Positions 28,201 through 35,377 of a DNA stretch of 64,000 nucleotides are shown here, piece by piece; the stretch's first letter is position 1; every line of letters begins with the position of its first letter. Position numbers and translations under genes: made by a program. The DNA comes from JAHFDS01 sp964593795 (GTDB taxonomy: Bacteria; Myxococcota_A; Polyangia; JAHFDS01). Location of the stretch: positions 13,597 through 77,596 of the forward strand of contig CAZQJC010000200.1 in the NCBI GenBank assembly GCA_964593795.1. The letters are read 5' to 3'. The notes beneath the pieces are model-generated. The model was not told the DNA's origin, did not search any database, and saw only the letters and a list, made by a program, of their open reading frames with translations.

Positions 28201-28805
28201 ACGTGATCATCCTCGATGTCACACTTCCCGACGGTAGCGGAATCGATCTGCTCGCGCGTCTCCGCGCTCGGGAAAGGACGGCCGAGACGCCGGTGGTGAT
28301 CGTCAGCGGTCGCGATCCTGTCGGGGGAGAGCACACGTTGCCGCTGCTCCTCGACTGGATCACCAAGCCCTTCGACGAGCGTCGGTTGCGGCACGCGCTC
28401 CGGATTGCAGTGCGTCGACCAGGTCGTCCCCGGGTCCTGATCGTGGACGACGATCCGAGCGTCCGCCTCGTCCTTCGCAGGTTGCTGTCCGAGCTCGGCA
28501 CCGACTGCATGGAGGCCGCGAACGGCCTCGAGGCGATCTCCCAGGTGCGCGAGGCCAGGCCCGACCTCATCGTGCTCGACGTGGGCATCCCGGGCGCCGA
28601 TGGGTTCGAGGTGATCGATCTGCTCCAGCAGGAGCCGTCGCGGACGACCCCGCTCGTCGTCTACACGGGCCGCGAGCTCGACGAGGCGAGCCGCGAGGCG
28701 CTCACGCTCGGCGTCACCCGACACCTCACCAAGGCGCGCGCGCGCGAGGAGGACGTCGTGAGCGCGGTCCGAGAGCTGCTGAACGGGTTGCTCGCGAGCG
28801 GCTAG
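25290..28805 (+). CDS. Giant hybrid sensor histidine kinase (GAF-PAS x4-HisKA-HATPase-REC-REC)
   Basis: The 1171-residue cytoplasmic protein has a GAF domain (~20-165), four PAS-like domains (~185-300, 305-420, 430-550, 565-680), HisKA (FISTVSHELRTPLTSI, phospho-His near residue 692), and HATPase (N box NLVSNAVKFSG, G1 DRGPGI, G2 GTGLGLAIS). Two C-terminal receivers follow (ILDVTLPD near 975, VLDVGIPG near 1097). The second receiver has THLTKA instead of the usual K-P. No membrane helix is seen, so it senses intracellular signals. It overlaps the receiver gene by 4 bases and probably phosphorylates it or the NtrC-family regulator. Confidence 0.93.
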   Translation: MKSAPLPPDEADRLKALRQLEVLDTQADPELDDLVNLAAQICGTPIALVSLVDADRQWFKARHGLEASETPRDVAFCAHAILGQQLFEIEDAHQDERFADNPLVIADPFVRFYAGAPLRSETGHGLGTLCVIDHVPRKLTPEQRQAMRVLGRQVARHLEIGRRNKTLEASLEASKRAERSLQDLLDSASDLIQSVREDGRLVFVNRAWKETLGYSDDEVAALEIFSIVAPEQREACRATFAALARGEARSRLEVAFVARDGRRIHLEGRLDSGRTSTGAIHTRGIFRDVTDRVEAELQRRLYADVAANMQMGLYVFRLEDLEDDRTLRLVACNDAAAGFTGVAGSEVLGKMIDDAFPNVRASELPQAYAEVVRTGRPFGIDSLDYGDTRVSPGVFALRAFALPDRAVGVTFENITARKRAELALRTSESVLRSFYDSMPLMMGVVRLEGDDIVHLSDNAAAARFFGRTVEALREARESTLGLRPDVMAAWIERYRQADETGDPVHFEYVHEGPGGQRLLSGTVCKVPVPEGARPKFCYVLEDVTDRRAAAAKLLETSTKLEEREATSRAILDTAGDAILVADAAGAVLLFNAAAETLFGWPASEILGRPASLLLAEPDALSLGGIGGRGATSGATAQAVSGRHRSGRTLALEVSLAEVRAPSGRMLLCIARDVSERKALERMKDEFISTVSHELRTPLTSIRGALGLIVAESGGDVPELMRELLQIAHNNAERLVRLVNDILDLEKIDAGRMILNVRNEDLRGLVTQTVENLRPLGSSRDVALEVETATGPLLARVDPDRIVQVLTNLVSNAVKFSGAGGNVRIRTVATRGHVRIEVEDRGPGIAEHDLPRLFGRFQQLDGSTTRGAGGTGLGLAISKALVQAHGGRIGVDSELGRGSTFWFELPAPNFETERTTETPPEGTGTRHSVLLVEDDEELAFVLRRSLAREGYRVRRAATIADAESLLALELPDVIILDVTLPDGSGIDLLARLRARERTAETPVVIVSGRDPVGGEHTLPLLLDWITKPFDERRLRHALRIAVRRPGRPRVLIVDDDPSVRLVLRRLLSELGTDCMEAANGLEAISQVREARPDLIVLDVGIPGADGFEVIDLLQQEPSRTTPLVVYTGRELDEASREALTLGVTRHLTKARAREEDVVSAVRELLNGLLASG

Positions 28806-28930
28806 CGGGCGCAGCCGAGCCCGCTCGCGCAGCGCACCCTCGCCTTACCGCACGACGCCTGCGACGTCCCCGTCGGTCTCCACCGCATCCTCGGATCCCC
28901 ACGCCCACCACGCGAAAGCATTTCGTGCGT

Positions 28931-28957
28931 GACCAGGTTCTGAGCGAAACCAGGTCG
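28931..28957 (+). promoter_or_regulatory. Candidate activator boxes upstream of DUF481 operon
   Basis: GACCAGGTTC (28931-28940) and AAACCAGGTCG (28947-28957) lie about 80-105 bases upstream of the predicted start, a usual distance for NtrC-type enhancer sites. The 10-base word is identical to that at 24816-24825. Confidence 0.45.
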
Positions 28958-29010
28958 CCCCGGAACGTCTTTCTCGGCGCCACGTCTTTGAAAGCACGAC
29001 CGGAGAGCCC

Positions 29011-29025
29011 TGGTGTGGACCTTGC
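29011..29025 (+). promoter_or_regulatory. Candidate sigma-54 (-24/-12) promoter
   Basis: TGGTGT, five bases, then TTGC. GG at 29012-29013 and GC at 29024-29025 are 10 bases apart, the -12 TTGC is perfect, and the -24 TGG is present. It would start a leader of ~37 bases before the DUF481 gene. Confidence 0.5.
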
Positions 29026-29073
29026 TGACGCCCCCTCCCGCGGGATGGACCCGCACGATTGGAGAGACGTCCC

Positions 29074-30027
29074 ATGCCTCGTTTGCTCACGCTCATGTCC
29101 GTCGGTGCGCTCCTCGCGACGGCCGGACCCGCCATCGGCCAGACCGCGCCATCGCCACCAGCCGCCGTCGGACCGACCACCGGGATCGATCCGAAGTTCC
29201 AGCACGAGAAGAAGGCCGAGGAGAAGAAGGAGGTGGAGCTCAAGCTCACCGGTCAGCTCGGCTTCGTGCAGTCTACTGGCAACGCTCGGAACACCTCCTT
29301 CACGACGGGCTTCGATGCCCTGCGGAACGATGGCAAGAACAAGCTCTCGCTCAACCTCGGCGCCCTCTATGCGCGCACCGCGAATCGCGTGGCGACCGAC
29401 GCCAACGGCGACGGCGTGATCGGGCCGAGCGAGATCTCGCGCCCGAGCGTGGTCAGCTCCAAGGCCTACGGGGCCAAGCTCCGCTACGACCGCTTCCTCA
29501 CCGACAACAACGCGATCTACGCCTCCGGGCAGGCAGCGGTCGACGAGCCCGCCGGCAAGGACTTCTTCGGTGGCGGCCAGGCCGGCTACAGCCGGCAGAT
29601 ATACAAGGACGAGCGCCACGAGGCGCTGTCGGAGCTCGGCTACGACTTCACCTACGAGAGCTACGTCAACCCGGCGGCCAAGGCGCTCAGCATCCACTCG
29701 CTGCGCGCGTTCCTCGGCTACAACGTGACGCTCGCCGCCGGCACGAACCTCGCGACGTCGTTCGAGGCCCTCATGAACCTCAACGAGGAGACAACGCCGA
29801 CCGGCAAGGCGAGCGCGTTCGAGGACACCCGCCTGACGGGCAAGGTCGCGCTCACGGCGCAGGTCTGGAAGAACCTCAACGTGCGTTTTGGCTTCACCGG
29901 CAAGTACGACAACGTGCCGGCCGCGCTGCCCGCGATCGGCGCCTTCAAGTTCGAGCCCGGCTTCGTGCCGCTCGTCGAGAAGCTGGACACGGTGACCGAG
30001 ATCGGTCTCCTGGTGAACTTCCTGTGA
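29074..30027 (+). CDS. DUF481 outer-membrane beta-barrel protein with EF-hand loop
   Basis: The 317-residue protein has a signal peptide (LLTLMSVGALLATAGPAIGQ) and a Lys/Glu-rich stretch. A DUF481-type barrel follows, with alternating strands such as GQLGFVQSTGNARNTSF, AKLRYDRFLTDNNAIY and a C-terminal aromatic-ended strand (EIGLLVNFL). An EF-hand loop (DANGDGVIGPSE, all liganding positions 1, 3, 5, 12 filled) lies between early strands and suggests Ca2+ binding on an exposed or periplasmic loop. ATG at 29074 has GGAGAG upstream. It is first in a three-gene operon with an OmpA-like protein and MscL. Confidence 0.85.
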   Translation: MPRLLTLMSVGALLATAGPAIGQTAPSPPAAVGPTTGIDPKFQHEKKAEEKKEVELKLTGQLGFVQSTGNARNTSFTTGFDALRNDGKNKLSLNLGALYARTANRVATDANGDGVIGPSEISRPSVVSSKAYGAKLRYDRFLTDNNAIYASGQAAVDEPAGKDFFGGGQAGYSRQIYKDERHEALSELGYDFTYESYVNPAAKALSIHSLRAFLGYNVTLAAGTNLATSFEALMNLNEETTPTGKASAFEDTRLTGKVALTAQVWKNLNVRFGFTGKYDNVPAALPAIGAFKFEPGFVPLVEKLDTVTEIGLLVNFL

Positions 30028-30035
30028 GGCCCGCA

Positions 30036-31379
30036 ATGCGATACCTCGGCCTCCCCATCTTCCTGCTCGTCCTCGCTCCGTTCAGCGCGCTCGCCGAGCC
30101 GCAGCACGCCGACCTCGAGCTCGGTGGCTTCGCCGGCGCGCGGTTGTTCTCGGACAACGCGCGGCTCGGCCGCGGCAAGTCGAGCCCCGACGCAACCGGC
30201 TTCAACGACGCATTCCTGTGGGGCGTGCGCTTCGGCTACCTGCCGACGCCGCGCCTCGCGCTCGAGGCCGAGCTCGGCTTCGTGCCGAGCGAGACCCACG
30301 ACAAGCTCGCCGAGGTCCTGGCTTTCTCCTGGCGCCTGAACGCGCTCTACGCGCTGACCGACGGACCCTACAAGCCGTTCGTCGAGATCGGCGGCGGCGC
30401 TCAGACCGTCTCCTCGTCCAACACCGCCGCGGTCAGCAGCGACACCGACCCGTCGTTCCACGCGGGGGTCGGCCTCAAGATCGAGCCCTGGAACGACTGG
30501 GGCATCCGCGTCGGTGGCCGCCCGGTCTGGCTGCCCTCCCGCGACGGCTCCATCACCACGGAGCTCGAGCTCGCGGCAGGCCTGTACGGTCGCTTCGGCC
30601 GGCCGGTGCCGCCGCCCCCGGCCGTACCGCCGCCCCCCGCAGACACCGATGGCGACGGCGTGGCCGACGACAAGGATCGCTGTCCGAACGAGGCCGAGGA
30701 CAAGGACGGCTTCCAGGACGACGACGGCTGCCCAGATCCCGACAATGACGGCGACGGCGTCCTCGACTCGGCCGATCGTTGCCCGAACGAACCCGGCTCC
30801 GACGGCGGCTGCCCCGACAAGGACGACGACGGTGACGGCCTCGTCAACCGCCTCGACAAGTGCCCGACGCAGAGCGGGCCACGCGACAACGGCGGCTGCC
30901 CCGATCAGGATCGAGACGGCGACGGTCTCGCCGATCGCCTGGACAAGTGCCCCGATCAGCCAGAGACGAAGAACGGCTTCGAGGATGCCGATGGCTGTCC
31001 GGACCAGCTCCCCGAAGACCTCGCCAGGGCCGTCGGCAAGGTCGAGGGCGTCGTGTTCGACAACGGCAAGGCGAGCATCAAGGCGAAGCGTTCGAAGGCG
31101 AGCCTCGATCGCATCGCCGAGGTGCTCAAGAAGCACCCGGGGCTGCTCATCGAGGTCAGCGGTCATACCGACGACAAGGGGGACCATGACAAGAACGTCA
31201 AGCTGTCGCAGGAGCGAGCCGAGGCCGTCAGGGCTGCGCTCGTCGAGCGCGGCGTCCCCGGCGACAGTCTGCGCGCGAAGGGCTACGGCCCGGACAGGCC
31301 GCTCGGACCGAACAAGTCGGCGAAGGACCGCGCAAGGAACCGGCGGGTGGAGTTCAGCCTCGTGACGGAGGGGCGTTGA
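30036..31379 (+). CDS. OmpA-family protein with TSP3 calcium-binding repeats
   Basis: The 447-residue protein has a signal peptide (PIFLLVLAPFSALA), an N-terminal beta-barrel (~20-190) and a proline hinge. Thrombospondin type-3 Asp-rich repeats follow (~205-325; units such as DTDGDGVADDKDRCP, DNDGDGVLDSADRCP and DRDGDGLADRLDKCP). The C-terminal OmpA peptidoglycan-binding domain has FDNGKASIK, LIEVSGHTDDKGD, LSQERAEAVRAAL and RNRRVEFS. It should tie the outer membrane to the cell wall with Ca2+-stiffened repeats between. GAGG site at 30026; the gap after DUF481 is 8 bases. Its stop overlaps the MscL start (TGATG). Confidence 0.93.
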   Translation: MRYLGLPIFLLVLAPFSALAEPQHADLELGGFAGARLFSDNARLGRGKSSPDATGFNDAFLWGVRFGYLPTPRLALEAELGFVPSETHDKLAEVLAFSWRLNALYALTDGPYKPFVEIGGGAQTVSSSNTAAVSSDTDPSFHAGVGLKIEPWNDWGIRVGGRPVWLPSRDGSITTELELAAGLYGRFGRPVPPPPAVPPPPADTDGDGVADDKDRCPNEAEDKDGFQDDDGCPDPDNDGDGVLDSADRCPNEPGSDGGCPDKDDDGDGLVNRLDKCPTQSGPRDNGGCPDQDRDGDGLADRLDKCPDQPETKNGFEDADGCPDQLPEDLARAVGKVEGVVFDNGKASIKAKRSKASLDRIAEVLKKHPGLLIEVSGHTDDKGDHDKNVKLSQERAEAVRAALVERGVPGDSLRAKGYGPDRPLGPNKSAKDRARNRRVEFSLVTEGR

Positions 31380-31771
31380 TGTCGATCGGGAGCGAGTTCA
31401 AGGCCTTCATCCAGCGGGGCAGCGTGCTGGATCTGGCCGTGGGTGTCGTCATCGGCGGCGCCTTCGGCAAGATCGTCAATGGCTTCGTCGAGGATCTGGT
31501 GATGCCCCTCGTGGGCGCGCTGACGCCGAGCGGGAACTGGCGCGAGATCACGCTGACCCCGCTGAAGTTCAAGGTGGGTCACCTGCTCGGGGTGTCGCTC
31601 GACTTCCTCATCGTGGCGATGGTCGTCTTCCTCGTCGTGGTCAAGCTCGGCTCCAGGCTCAAGCTGACCGCGGCCCCTGCGGCCCCCGCGACGAAGGTCT
31701 GCCCCGAGTGCCAGTCCGATATCCCGATCTCGGCCAAGAAGTGCAAGTTCTGCCAGACGCCGCAGCACTGA
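31379..31771 (+). CDS. mscL: Large-conductance mechanosensitive channel MscL with zinc-ribbon tail
   Basis: The 130-residue protein follows MscL: FKAFIQRGSVLDLAVGVVIGGAFGKIVNGFVEDLVMP (N-terminal helix and gating TM1), the periplasmic loop, and TM2 (LDFLIVAMVVFLVVVKL). It releases solutes under hypo-osmotic shock. The usual charged C-terminal helix is replaced or extended by a zinc ribbon (KVCPECQSDI ... KKCKFCQTP). ATG at 31379 overlaps the OmpA stop; a TTG lies 3 bases upstream. Co-expression with OmpA-TSP3 and DUF481 points to an envelope or osmotic stress function. Confidence 0.93.
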   Translation: MSIGSEFKAFIQRGSVLDLAVGVVIGGAFGKIVNGFVEDLVMPLVGALTPSGNWREITLTPLKFKVGHLLGVSLDFLIVAMVVFLVVVKLGSRLKLTAAPAAPATKVCPECQSDIPISAKKCKFCQTPQH

Positions 31772-31831
31772 CGGCGCGCTCCCGGCCAGGGCGCGTGCGC
31801 AGGCGCTCGAGACATCGTTGGCCGCACGCGC

Positions 31832-32032
31832 CTACGGAGCGCGACGCGTTCTCAGAAATGCCGCAAGGTCGGCAGGCGCGACGCGGATCATGTTCGCGAT
31901 CCGCACATGGACCAGATCCCCTCGTGCGCAGAGTGAGTAGACCGTCGCCGCGCAGACCCTCAGCCGACTCGCCACCTCGCGCACGGTGAGCAGCTGCTCG
32001 AGCGCACCCAGGCCCTCCTGCTCCAGCAGCAT
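31832..32032 (-). CDS. Excisionase-type helix-turn-helix protein
   Basis: A 66-residue protein with a winged-helix/MerR-like DNA-binding unit of the excisionase (HTH_17) family: LLTVREVASRLRVCAATVYSLCARGDL then HVRIANMIRVAPADLAAFL. Such proteins direct excision of integrative elements or act as small regulators. The ATG at 32032 gives the usual excisionase length. The same frame is open to an ATG at 32197, inside the tRNA-Pro fragment; the extra 55 residues look uncharacteristic. Its position next to the tRNA fragment supports a mobile-element origin. No intact integrase is nearby. Confidence 0.65.
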   Translation of the reverse strand: MLLEQEGLGALEQLLTVREVASRLRVCAATVYSLCARGDLVHVRIANMIRVAPADLAAFLRTRRAP

Positions 32033-32170
32033 GGCAGCAGCAAAATCCTGACGATGCGAAGCGACACGCTGGGATGCCTGGACACTCCTGGCGGAGTCAC
32101 CATCAACGATCGCAGCGACTTGCGAAGCCCTGACACCGTCGGCGAGTGTCTGCGACGCGCCTGGCTCGGT

Positions 32171-32215
32171 TTTGGGAGCAGGGTGTCGGGGGTTCAAGTC
32201 CCTCCACCCCGACCG
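32171..32215 (+). other. 3' half of tRNA-Pro(TGG): probable attachment (att) site remnant
   Basis: The sequence reads as a tRNA from the anticodon loop to the end: loop TTTGGGA with anticodon TGG (32173-32175), stem GCAGG, variable GTGTC, T-stem GGGGG, T-loop TTCAAGT, stem CCCTC, acceptor strand CACCCCG, discriminator A, then CCG. The bases upstream do not supply the 5' acceptor (CGGGGTG) or D-arm. A displaced 3' tRNA half of this extent is the usual core left by tyrosine-integrase islands. Confidence 0.75.
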
Positions 32216-32352
32216 AGATACCGCGCAGACCAGCCGTCGGGCACGCGAGGAGATCGACGGGCCATCCTGAACGCGAGGGCAGTGCGAGACGAGCTGCTCC
32301 GAGGCTTCCCGTCTCGGTTGGCCGGGCGCCCCGGCCGTGGCAGCCTACTGCG

Positions 32353-33948
32353 GTGGCCGAGGCCGATCTCCCCGAGCGCCTCCAGCCCCAGCGCTTCGAG
32401 GAATACGAGCTCCTGCGCGTGCTGGGTCAGGGCGCGATGGGCACGGTGTGGCTGGCGCGCGATCGGAACCTCGCGCGCGACGTCGCGATCAAGCTGATCT
32501 CGGCGACGGACCCCGACGCGGGCACGCGCGACCGGTTCGTGCGCGAGGCGCGCGCCATCGCGCAGATCACGCACCCGAACGTGATCCAGGTCTTCCGCGT
32601 CGGCGAGGCCGAGGGTCGCGTCTTCCTGGTCACCGAGCTGCTCCGAGGGCAGCCCCTGTCGGACCTCGCGCGCCCGGTCGCGGCCCCGCTCTTCGAGGCG
32701 CTCGCCCGCGGGCTCGCCGCCGGCCTCGCCGCGGCGCACGACAAGGGCCTGCTGCACCGGGACATCAAGCCGGCCAACGCTTTCCTCACCGAGGACGGCG
32801 TGGTCAAGCTGCTCGACTTCGGCCTCGCGAAGTCGCAGACCGGCGACCTCCTCGCGGGATCGATCGTGCTCGGAGCCGGCGCGCTCGAGGCGCCGGCCGA
32901 GCCCGCGGAGCCGGCGCGGCCCGCAGACCCTGCGCTCGCCGCGACGCACGATGCGTCCCGCCCCTCCGCGCCGCCCCGGCGCGACTCACGCGGCCCCATC
33001 GTGCTCTCGGGCGGCTCGCTCACGCGTACGCTGCCGGGCTCGCTCGTCGGCACGCCGCTCTACATGGCGCCCGAGCTCTGGGAGGGGCAGCCCGCGAGCG
33101 CCGCGTCGGACGTCTACGCGCTCGGTGCGACGCTGTTCCACCTCGGCGCAGGACGGCCGCCCTACGACGAGAAGACGCTGCCCGAGCTGCGCGCCGCCCT
33201 CGAGACACGCCGGCCGCCTGGGCTGCGGACGCTGCGGCTCGACCTGCCCGCCGAGGTCTGCGCGGCCATCGACCGGTGCCTCGCGCACGATCCCGCGGCG
33301 CGCTTCGCCGATGCGAGCGAGCTCGCTCGCGCGCTGCACGTGCAAGGGCGTCGCACCCTCGGACGACCGCTCCTGCTCGCCGCATCCGCCGCGGCGGTGG
33401 TCGTCCTCGCGGGGGCCGCGCTCCTCTTCCGCGGCGCACCCCGCGGCGCGAACCACGGCGCGGGCGCGGCCGTCACCACGAGCGGCGCGGCCGGGCACGT
33501 GCGCGACACCTCCGGGCCGCTGCGCATCGCGGTCCTGCCGTTCCGCGTCGCCGCGGGCGCACCCGCGGGCCTCGGCGAGGGCCTCGCCGAGACCATCACG
33601 ACGGCCCTCGTCGGCGTCGCCGGCATCAAGCTCATCGAGCGCGCGCAGCTCGCCGCGGACCTCGGCGAGATCGACTTCGGCCAGAGCAAGTACGTGGACC
33701 CCGCCACACGCGCGCGGCTCGGCCGGGTGCAGGGCGCCGAGCTCGTCGTCGTCGGCGCGGCCCAGCAGGCAGGCGGGGAGCTCCGCCTCGACGGCCGCCT
33801 GCTCGACGTGGAGTCCGGCGAGATCCTGGCCACCCACACCGTGCGCGGCGCTGCCGCGAGCGCGTTCGAGCTCCAGGACAAGCTCGCGGTCGCCCTCCGC
33901 GGCGAGCTCCAGGGACGCGCACGCCCCCCGAGAGGAGCCCCGCCGTGA
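32353..33948 (+). CDS. Receptor Ser/Thr kinase with extracytoplasmic FlgO/CsgG-like domain
   Basis: The 531-residue protein has a kinase domain (~15-330: GQGAMGTVWLARD, VAIKLI, HRDIKPANAF, LDFGLAKS, GTPLYMAPELW), one membrane helix (LLLAASAAAVVVLAGAALLF, ~340) and a periplasmic domain (~385-520). That domain resembles FlgO/CsgG-N proteins (LRIAVLPFRVAA ... IKLIERAQLAADLGEI ... GAELVVVGAAQQ ... GRLLDVESGEIL). The activation segment between DFG and GTPLY carries an Ala/Pro-rich insertion of ~50 extra residues. The GTG at 32353 is chosen since upstream frame runs through the tRNA scar. Its stop overlaps the next start (GTGA), so the two products are coupled. Confidence 0.88.
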   Translation: MAEADLPERLQPQRFEEYELLRVLGQGAMGTVWLARDRNLARDVAIKLISATDPDAGTRDRFVREARAIAQITHPNVIQVFRVGEAEGRVFLVTELLRGQPLSDLARPVAAPLFEALARGLAAGLAAAHDKGLLHRDIKPANAFLTEDGVVKLLDFGLAKSQTGDLLAGSIVLGAGALEAPAEPAEPARPADPALAATHDASRPSAPPRRDSRGPIVLSGGSLTRTLPGSLVGTPLYMAPELWEGQPASAASDVYALGATLFHLGAGRPPYDEKTLPELRAALETRRPPGLRTLRLDLPAEVCAAIDRCLAHDPAARFADASELARALHVQGRRTLGRPLLLAASAAAVVVLAGAALLFRGAPRGANHGAGAAVTTSGAAGHVRDTSGPLRIAVLPFRVAAGAPAGLGEGLAETITTALVGVAGIKLIERAQLAADLGEIDFGQSKYVDPATRARLGRVQGAELVVVGAAQQAGGELRLDGRLLDVESGEILATHTVRGAAASAFELQDKLAVALRGELQGRARPPRGAPP

Positions 33949-35366
33949 CCCTCGCCCTGCGAAGCCTCCCGCTCGCGCTCGTGCTCCTCGGCCTCCGCGC
34001 CCCGGCCGCGCACGGCGCGGGCGACAAGCCGCGGGCCGTCGCCGTCATGCCCTTTCGCAACGCCAGCGGCGAGGCGCAGCTCGACTGGCTCTCGCTCGGC
34101 ATCGCCGAGGCCATGACGAGCGATCTGCGCAGGATCCGCGGCTTTCGCGTGGTCGAGCGCACGCAGGTCGAGCGCGCGATCACCGAGCTCAAGCTGCAGA
34201 AGGGTGACGACCCGCAGTCGCGCGCGGCCGACCTCGGCAAGCTCGTCGGGGCGCGCCTGCTCGTCGTGGGCGGCTACCAGGTCTCCGGCGGCAGCGCGCG
34301 CCTGACCGCACGCTTCGTCGACGTCGAGACGGGCGTCGTCGAGAACGCCGCCAAGGTCACCGGGCCCCTCAAGCAGATCTTCGCGCTCGAGGACAAGATC
34401 GTCGACCAGCTCACCGCGCGCTACCGCGTGCCCGTCTCCAAGGAGGAGCGCGCCGAGGTGCGCAAGGTGCCCACGAAGAACCTCGATGCCTTCCGCCTCT
34501 ACGCCCTCGCGCTCGGCGCGGGCTCGAGCGACGAGAAGCGCGCGTTCCTCAAGAGCGCCGTCGCGCTCGATCCGAAGTTCACCTTCGCCGTCGACGACCT
34601 CGCCGCGCTCGAGAAGCGCATGGAGGGCTACCGCGAGAAGCGCGAGAAGGCGGTCGAGGAGAAGGCCCAGGAGCTCGACAGGCTGCGCGCCGACAGCAAG
34701 CTCGGGGCGCAGGCCGCGATGCAGCTCCTCGCGAGCCGCATGACCGCGTTCCAGTGGAAGCGCCTGCTCGCCGACGCCGAGCGCATCTACAAGGACCCTC
34801 CGAAGAGCGAGCTGCCGGGCGTGGACGTGCGCGAGATGGCGAGCTTCTACATCTTCCAGGCGCACCACATGCTCAAGCACCTCGACCTCGCGCTGCAGGC
34901 AGGAGAGCGCCACCTCAAGGAGTACCCCGCGGGCGCGTACTTCCAGAGCGTCGAGTCGATGATGAACTTCATGATCGAGGAGCGGCGCAAGCGCGAGGAG
35001 GGCAAGGCGGCGCTCGTCAAGGCCCTGAGCGACCTCGATCTCGAGCGGCAGCAGGTGCTCTCGCAGCCCAGCCCGAACGACGTGCGCGTGCGCTCGCTGG
35101 ACTGGCAGCCGTGCCTGGTCGCCGTCCGCGATCACCACCAGTACGCGCGCGCGCTCGAGCTCTGCGCCGCGTACCGCAAGAAGCACCCGCAGGACCCCGG
35201 CGACTCGTTCTTCGTCCTGTCGTCGTTCTACTCGATGCTGGCGCTCGCCGAGCTCGGCCGCTTCGACGAGGCGCGCAAGCAGGCGGCGGAGCTCAGCCAG
35301 CGCGTCCCCACGGCGGAGCGGGACTACCACCTCAAGTCGATGATGCAGAGCTGGCCGAGGGACTGA
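33945..35366 (+). CDS. Exported FlgO/CsgG-like and TPR-like protein
   Basis: The 473-residue protein has a signal peptide (LRSLPLALVLLGLRAPAAHG). A FlgO/CsgG-N-like domain (~22-160) follows, with VAVMPFRNASGEAQLDWLS, RGFRVVERTQVERAITELK, GARLLVVGGYQ and ARFVDVETGVV. The rest is a long helical part with coiled coil (~215-245) and TPR-like pairs to the end (YARALELCAAYRKKHP, LAELGRFDEARKQAAEL). Its N-terminal domain is the same type as the periplasmic domain of the kinase encoded immediately upstream, with which it overlaps by 4 bases. It could be the ligand or co-receptor. GTG start at 33945. Confidence 0.8.
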   Translation: MTLALRSLPLALVLLGLRAPAAHGAGDKPRAVAVMPFRNASGEAQLDWLSLGIAEAMTSDLRRIRGFRVVERTQVERAITELKLQKGDDPQSRAADLGKLVGARLLVVGGYQVSGGSARLTARFVDVETGVVENAAKVTGPLKQIFALEDKIVDQLTARYRVPVSKEERAEVRKVPTKNLDAFRLYALALGAGSSDEKRAFLKSAVALDPKFTFAVDDLAALEKRMEGYREKREKAVEEKAQELDRLRADSKLGAQAAMQLLASRMTAFQWKRLLADAERIYKDPPKSELPGVDVREMASFYIFQAHHMLKHLDLALQAGERHLKEYPAGAYFQSVESMMNFMIEERRKREEGKAALVKALSDLDLERQQVLSQPSPNDVRVRSLDWQPCLVAVRDHHQYARALELCAAYRKKHPQDPGDSFFVLSSFYSMLALAELGRFDEARKQAAELSQRVPTAERDYHLKSMMQSWPRD

Positions 35367-35377
35367 CGGCGGGAGGG

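Larger units (their letters stand above)
28806..29073. other. Intergenic control region upstream of envelope operon
   Basis: No gene is seen. It holds an imperfect inverted repeat (CACGCGAAA / TTTCGTGCGTG, 28907-28931) that could end the hybrid-kinase transcript, the two activator-like boxes, a sigma-54-like promoter and a GGAGAG ribosome site at 29060 before the DUF481 gene. Confidence 0.5.

Noticed and set aside
28907..28931. Rho-independent terminator after the hybrid kinase gene
   Set aside because: The inverted repeat is imperfect and no T-run follows; noted only as an inverted repeat.
32125..32216. A complete tRNA-Pro gene
   Set aside because: Only the 3' half from the anticodon loop is present; the expected 5' acceptor strand and D-arm are absent.
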